Origin: Acanthosoma haemorrhoidale
Lineage: Eukaryota; Arthropoda; Insecta; Hemiptera; Acanthosomatidae
Assembly (NCBI GenBank): GCA_930367205.1
Contig: OV884011.1
Span: 46,141,754-46,205,753, forward strand
Reading direction: 5' to 3'
Length of the DNA stretch: 64,000 nt
The notes beneath the pieces were generated by a model. It ran no database searches. It worked only from the letters and a program-made list of their open reading frames with translations, and had not been told where the DNA came from. This document shows positions 59,011 to 64,000 of the stretch, in pieces (within the stretch, counting starts at the first letter, position 1; each line of letters begins with the position of its first letter). The position numbers were made by a program, and so were the translations under genes.

Positions 59011-61079
59011 CTTAAGTGAAACTGACCGCTAAGCCTTAGTTTTAGACATGTTGTAATGCTAATTGCCGTGACCAAAGGGAGAGGCTGTATTTGGAAATGG
59101 ATAGGTGGCAATTGAATTTCATCTGTTTGACTTCACGTACTACGGTAGCAGTCGTAAAAACAATTCAATCGAAAGTAAACTAAATATAGAAATTATTTAT
59201 TATTAATTATATTTATTAACTTAGATTCCGGTGTTTATGAACTGGTGGTACTTTTTTTCTCAACTTACATAAGCCATACGATTTAAGGGTTCCCATCATC
59301 ACACACCAACTCTCCTAACATTTCTTTTCTTTTTATTGTTATTTATTTAGACTTTTGGCTAGCAGTGTATTTTCGCAGCTCAATATATGCCTTTTATCCC
59401 ACCGAAATAGTTATTGCAAAGCACAAAGAGATGATTTATACTTTCAAACAGGGCACTTTGAAATGTGCAGATCATGAGTTTTTTGTTATACAGTAACACT
59501 GCGTAATGGGTCGTCGCCAACAATTTTATGGTTTCTCCAAAAGAGTGAAATCTCACCAACCTCTTCCCCCCCCCCATGTCTCCATTTACAGTTACCGGTG
59601 TACGTAACCTTTCGGCTTGACGAGTAATTTTTCTGTACAGTCATTAAATTATGATATATTACAGCAGAGGTCCATTGAGTTTTTCTTGATATTGTTGTCT
59701 TCACTCTAAGACCTTTATTTTTTTAAAGAGATTTTGTATGTAACATGTATGCAACTGAATCAGTACATTCCTTCCCCTCTATTTGGTGATAGCTATGAAC
59801 GAAACGTTTACTTATCAGTAGCAGGTAGATGTTTGGTCGAGTCTCTGGATTTTCCAATTGAATTGTAAATGGAGTGGAGTACCGTAACCATTGAATTGAT
59901 ACAGCGGAATAAGATGAGCCGGACAGACCTACAAGGGAATATAATTTAATAATTCCACTGGGAGCTGTCTGCTATAAACAGTTATCCAATAGCAAAGGAA
60001 TTAAAATCCTAGGACGGCCTCAGCCAACGGTGGCTGCGCCCGCGGCGAGACTTCTTGTTAATCTTCTCCCGTGCTCCGTCTCCAGGGGACGTACATCACT
60101 TCTGCGAGAGCAGTTAATTGGGAAAGTCTACCGATCAATCGCACGTGTAGGTCCAAGTGAGGTCATTTTTAGCGAATTCAAAACTAGAGAAATACAAAAA
60201 CTACCTAAAAGTTGTCAACCGACATTAAAAACATAATGATGGCCTCACTCTCTTATCAAAAATAAATTTAACTGTAAAGGGAGTTCCTTGTAATTGTGAG
60301 TTTAGATATGAGTACATTATGATATAGGCTTAGTTTGATAAAAGGGTGCTGTTGGATTTTTCATCAAATGGCATTAATATTTGGCCACGCAGGTACCACG
60401 GACCCACGTGATGGAAGATGGATGTAAGATATTGACTGTTTAACTCAAACTAGAGAAAATTAAATGGGTTTTAATCGATCACTTAAGTAGAGTAAGATGT
60501 ACGACACGGGCAAAGAAATAAGTACCATCAGCATTTCATAACTGCCGAAAGCGTTTGTGAATGCATACACCATCAACAAACAATTGTGGGAAGACAAGTA
60601 ATTTAACTTTTATTTCAGCTTAACGAAAACGTGATTTTTTACTGTAAGCTACTAAACTAACCGGGATATACATTTATTATGGCATTGAATGATTTTGTAA
60701 ATATATAGAATAACGAGTTTATTACATTTGTTGGCCTTAATGATTACAGATACTACAAGAAACTGCGTAATTATATACAGCGATTGCGTTTACGTTTGTT
60801 ATTATACTTTGTTATTACTCTAGTATTGTGTTGTCATCATTCTTTTAATTATATTTTGTACCTCAAATTTTGCCTTTTTACTGGGTTTTTTTTTTCTATT
60901 ACAAAAAATATTTATGAACAATCGTATAGGTATGTACCGGCATTTGACAATTTTAGGTAATAAATCAATCATTGGAAAAATATGAACACTGTATTGGAAC
61001 AAGTACTGCGTACCGTGTATTTTTGTGTCGGCTGAATAGTTATGAATACACACACATGAACAAACTGACAACATTACTA
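59011..61079. other. Non-coding stretch
   Basis: No supported gene. A GC-richer patch at 59990-60180 carries a non-ATG frame of 68 codons without a recognisable domain. Confidence 0.45.
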
Positions 61080-63615
61080 GATGACAAAAAACATTGGCGT
61101 TGTACTGAAACGCGACCCGCTGCTAACAGATCCCTCAAAATCCACAGTCCGGTTTACCGAACAGACCACCTTCATAGAACATCACACGCTAGTACTGCTA
61201 TCTTTATTCATCGTTCCCTTTGATTCCAACCACAGCTGTGCCAATCCGCACATTTTCCTTTCCCCTCACCATAGCCGTAGTGTATTGTCCGCCTAATAAG
61301 TCCATTTCTAACTCACTAATTACTTTCTTATTTAACTCTCATGGTAATGGTTGGAGATTTGACCCCAAAGGGTCAACAGTGGGGCTCAAGACCCTAACTC
61401 TTGAGGGTGAGCTTTCTTAACTGCACTTTTATCCACAAACTCCACCACTCTCTCTCCTCATACTCCTACATATTGGCCTGCAAACCACTATCGAAATCCA
61501 GAGATCCTTGATTTCCTCATCCGCCATGGATTAGGAGCGATAAATTCTTCCACTACACGGCTCGATGACCTGTCCGACCACAGCGGATACACCCAATCCC
61601 AAATTCATTCACCATAGGCCGAGTTGACTACGGCCTCTTCCGTAAACTTTTACTAATTCCATTGACCTAAGAGTTACCCTAAAACATCTTAGCATGGCGT
61701 TTATTATTTAATTTAGTACGCCAATCCAGCAATGAGCATGGAATGCTTCAAAGCCTCGACCCTATCCGAAAGTCCAGAACAAAACTTCTTTACCTCAAAA
61801 CCTACTGGACCTTATTCACTTCAAACGCCGCAACAAACCATTATATGTATTATTAAAGGCAAATAGCCTAACGCCCTGCTGATTGACCTGTTGTAATAAA
61901 AATTGTAAATTGCTAAAGTGGCACTTGGCAACCTTCCGATACCGAACGTTTAGTTTTACCACTCCTTTTTATCCAAAAATGTCGTAAAATAGCAAACCAA
62001 CAACAAAATTGAAGCCTTATTTTTCCGATTCCTCTTTCGTTTCCTCCAAAGGCAGTCAATCCCTTTGAGTTCAAATACCTTTTTAGAGACCTCCCACTCT
62101 ATAAATTCCCTGGGTATGATCTTATGATCACTGCTCAGATCCTTCGACGACTCAATGCATTTTTCCACACCTTCATATTTAATTGTATTTTTATAACCAC
62201 CCTCTTCATTGCTTTTCATTCATTGTTCTGTTTATGAAATCTGGAAAGTTGCATAATGAACCCTCATCTTACCACCCAATCATTATACTTCCAAACTTTT
62301 ATAGGTATTTAAAAGAATCCGACTCAAACACCTCTTACCCAGATTTGAATCCAAAAAACCTTCTTCTCAGTCGTCAATTTGGCATCCACTTCAGACACTC
62401 CACTGCTCAAATACGTCTTCTGCGCACTTGAAAGAAAAATTACGGTATGGGTACCTTTTTGGACGTACCTCATATTTACGATCGGGTACGGGACGCAGGT
62501 TTGATTTACGAGGTAAAAATATCTTTACCGCAAACTTTATCTAATCCTTCAATCCTATCTGTCAAACCAGTTATTTCGCGTCTATTGTGGTTCAGAATAT
62601 ATCAACTATTATCTCGTGTAAACAGGAGTTCCTCAAAGCAATGTCATCGGTCCTATCATATGTACCCTATATACTGTTGACATTCCTGTGAGTTCTAGCA
62701 CCTTCCTAGCAACTTTTGCCGATGAGATAACAATTCTTTCATCTCATCCTTATCCGCTAACGGCATTCAGCAACCTCCAAAATCACATCACAGACCCGGA
62801 GAACAGGTGCAAGCAATGTCGCGTCAAGGCAAATGCGTTCGCATCACTTTCACCCTCCATCTGCGGATTCTGTCCACCAGTCACCTTCAATTGAATACCG
62901 CTTCCCTTCCCTTATACCGTTAGATACCTAAGTTTTCATCTAGACAAAAGGCTGACTTGAAACTTCCACATCAGACTTAAAAGGCAATAATTTAAAAGAC
63001 GGTTTGGGCAGTCATAGAGACTAATCAACAGAGTAGCCTCACACTAGAAAACAAACTTCACACACGCAAACAGTTGTTAAAACCAATTTAGACTTAAGGA
63101 ATAGAATTATCCGAATCCCAACATTCCAATCCAAAGTCCTCAGAACTGCAGTCAGCTCACACTTCTACATCACAAACTCACCCCTTCACATAAATCTCCA
63201 TGGTACAACTGTCCTCTACGTTATACCCTTTAGATATTTCAAATTCCTTAAAACCTAATCGCTCATACAAATCCTTTTGTCAACTCCTTGTCCAGTAACA
63301 CTCATCCATACAATCTTCCTCGTCACCTAAAACTGGGTTGGTCCGTAGCTAGATACGTAAGTCGTGGGGTCCTGGCACTGGTCCAGCATCCCTACTCTTG
63401 TCCTGAGCGTCTGTGGCACTCTTACGCTATGTCTGGTTATCGCTAGATGGCAAGGTTGGATTGGGAGGCAGGGGGTAGCTCCACTGCTTTCGGCCAATCT
63501 GTCAGCTTGTTGGGGGGATTGTTTTGGTGTGGGGGGGGGGGCTCCTCGGCAGAATTTGTATGTATATATTGTATGAATGGAATTGTACTTAAGTATGAAT
63601 GAATTCTTACATCAC
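61080..63615 (+). pseudogene. Old, nearly full-length Jockey ORF2 relic (family C-like)
   Basis: Endonuclease pieces come first: HASTAIFIHRSL (about 61180) and TIAVVYCPPNKSISNSL (about 61275), the strand just before the catalytic loop. Much decay follows, then the reverse transcriptase: a KSGKLHNEPSSYHPIIILP start (about 62235), FLDVPHIYDRVRDAGLIYE (palm, about 62453), TFLATFADEITILSSHPYP (FADD changed to FADE, about 62700) and the C-terminal RRFG-like region. A short 3' UTR ends near 63615. Dozens of stops and shifts mark it as the oldest LINE copy here. Confidence 0.8.
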
Positions 63616-63764
63616 AATTAATAATGCTGTATAAGCAAATTTTAATTTTCTTGTTGAAGTAATCGGCACCTTGGATCCTCAAATTTTTAGTAGTTGACCC
63701 TGTCAGTTGAAACTTTTCATAAATATTAAAATCAAAATATAGGACAAAGAATATATATATGTAT

Positions 63765-64000
63765 AACTTCTTTATTGTGCTGAAATTACAATCTGCCTTA
63801 TTAGACAATAAGTAATTGACAAAAATATTCTCTTTCATACCATATTTACAATTCATCATTCACTCACTCGTTCATACAATATTTACAAAAAGCCCAGAGG
63901 CCTCCCAAATCCACATGGTTATCACCTCCCTTGCATGCGAAACAGGAAGTGGAGTCTTGGGAAGTCCCCCACGCTCCTCCGTCAGCCGCGTCGCCGGATA
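63765..64000 (-). mobile_element. Jockey LINE 3' end (family C), runs off the window
   Basis: The minus strand holds the 3' UTR with an AATAAA signal (TTTATT at about 63770) and the region matching 7555-7770. The rest of the copy lies beyond 64000. It is tail-to-tail with the relic ending at 63615. Confidence 0.8.

Noticed and set aside
63443..63859. 138-codon minus-strand frame
   Set aside because: It spans two LINE 3' regions and AT-rich DNA, and its composition is not coding-like.

Overview
The window looks like nuclear DNA of an insect or other arthropod. It is AT-rich, gene-poor and full of decayed transposable elements of arthropod type (Jockey-superfamily LINEs, mariner/Tc1 elements, palindromic TA-flanked MITEs, a satellite). 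At least one host gene is interrupted by spliceosomal introns. There is no operon structure, Shine-Dalgarno site, CRISPR array or recognisable rRNA or tRNA gene. Most open frames in the window are chance frames or shadows of element remnants.

Host gene: the one well-supported gene lies on the minus strand between 46371 and 39269 (5' end not found). Four exons (46371-46089, 45395-45190, 40373-40237, 39399-39269) have acceptor and donor sites whose phases all agree. Joined, they give the last 251 residues of a predicted single-pass membrane protein: a helical outer part, one membrane span and a basic, hydrophilic tail. An AATAAA signal lies just after the stop. I do not recognise the family.

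Left part (1-22 kb): LINE reverse-transcriptase relics at 4815-5930, 7555-8262 and 14535-15275; the longest LINE copy at 9624-12736 (ORF1 remnant, endonuclease, reverse transcriptase, poly-A, probable 9-bp target duplication); an 848-bp mariner with 80-bp inverted ends and an open but internally deleted transposase frame (17970-18817).

Middle (22-38 kb): a 216-219-bp tandem satellite (22984-about 24050); a 95-bp palindromic MITE (24279); a long inverted repeat (25061-27396) holding a fresh 180-bp SINE-like insertion with a 27-base A-tail and 12-bp target duplication. A near-identical copy of that insertion lies at 34976. A LINE 3' copy is at 36462-37189.

Intron nest (42-44 kb): inside the largest intron of the host gene, four different truncated LINE 3' ends sit one after another, each ending in an A-tract and separated by copies of the same 11-bp target TTATACATCGA. 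This looks like repeated insertion at one site and is the most striking structure in the window.

Right part (46-64 kb): a decayed mariner (46940-47310), a Jockey 3' copy (50366-51355), a second internally deleted mariner (55355-56140), the second MITE copy (58357-58467), a badly decayed but nearly full-length Jockey relic (61080-63615) and a further Jockey copy running off the window end (63765-64000). Several GC-richer non-coding islands with homeodomain- or POU-like words look like candidate conserved regulatory DNA, but this needs genome comparison.
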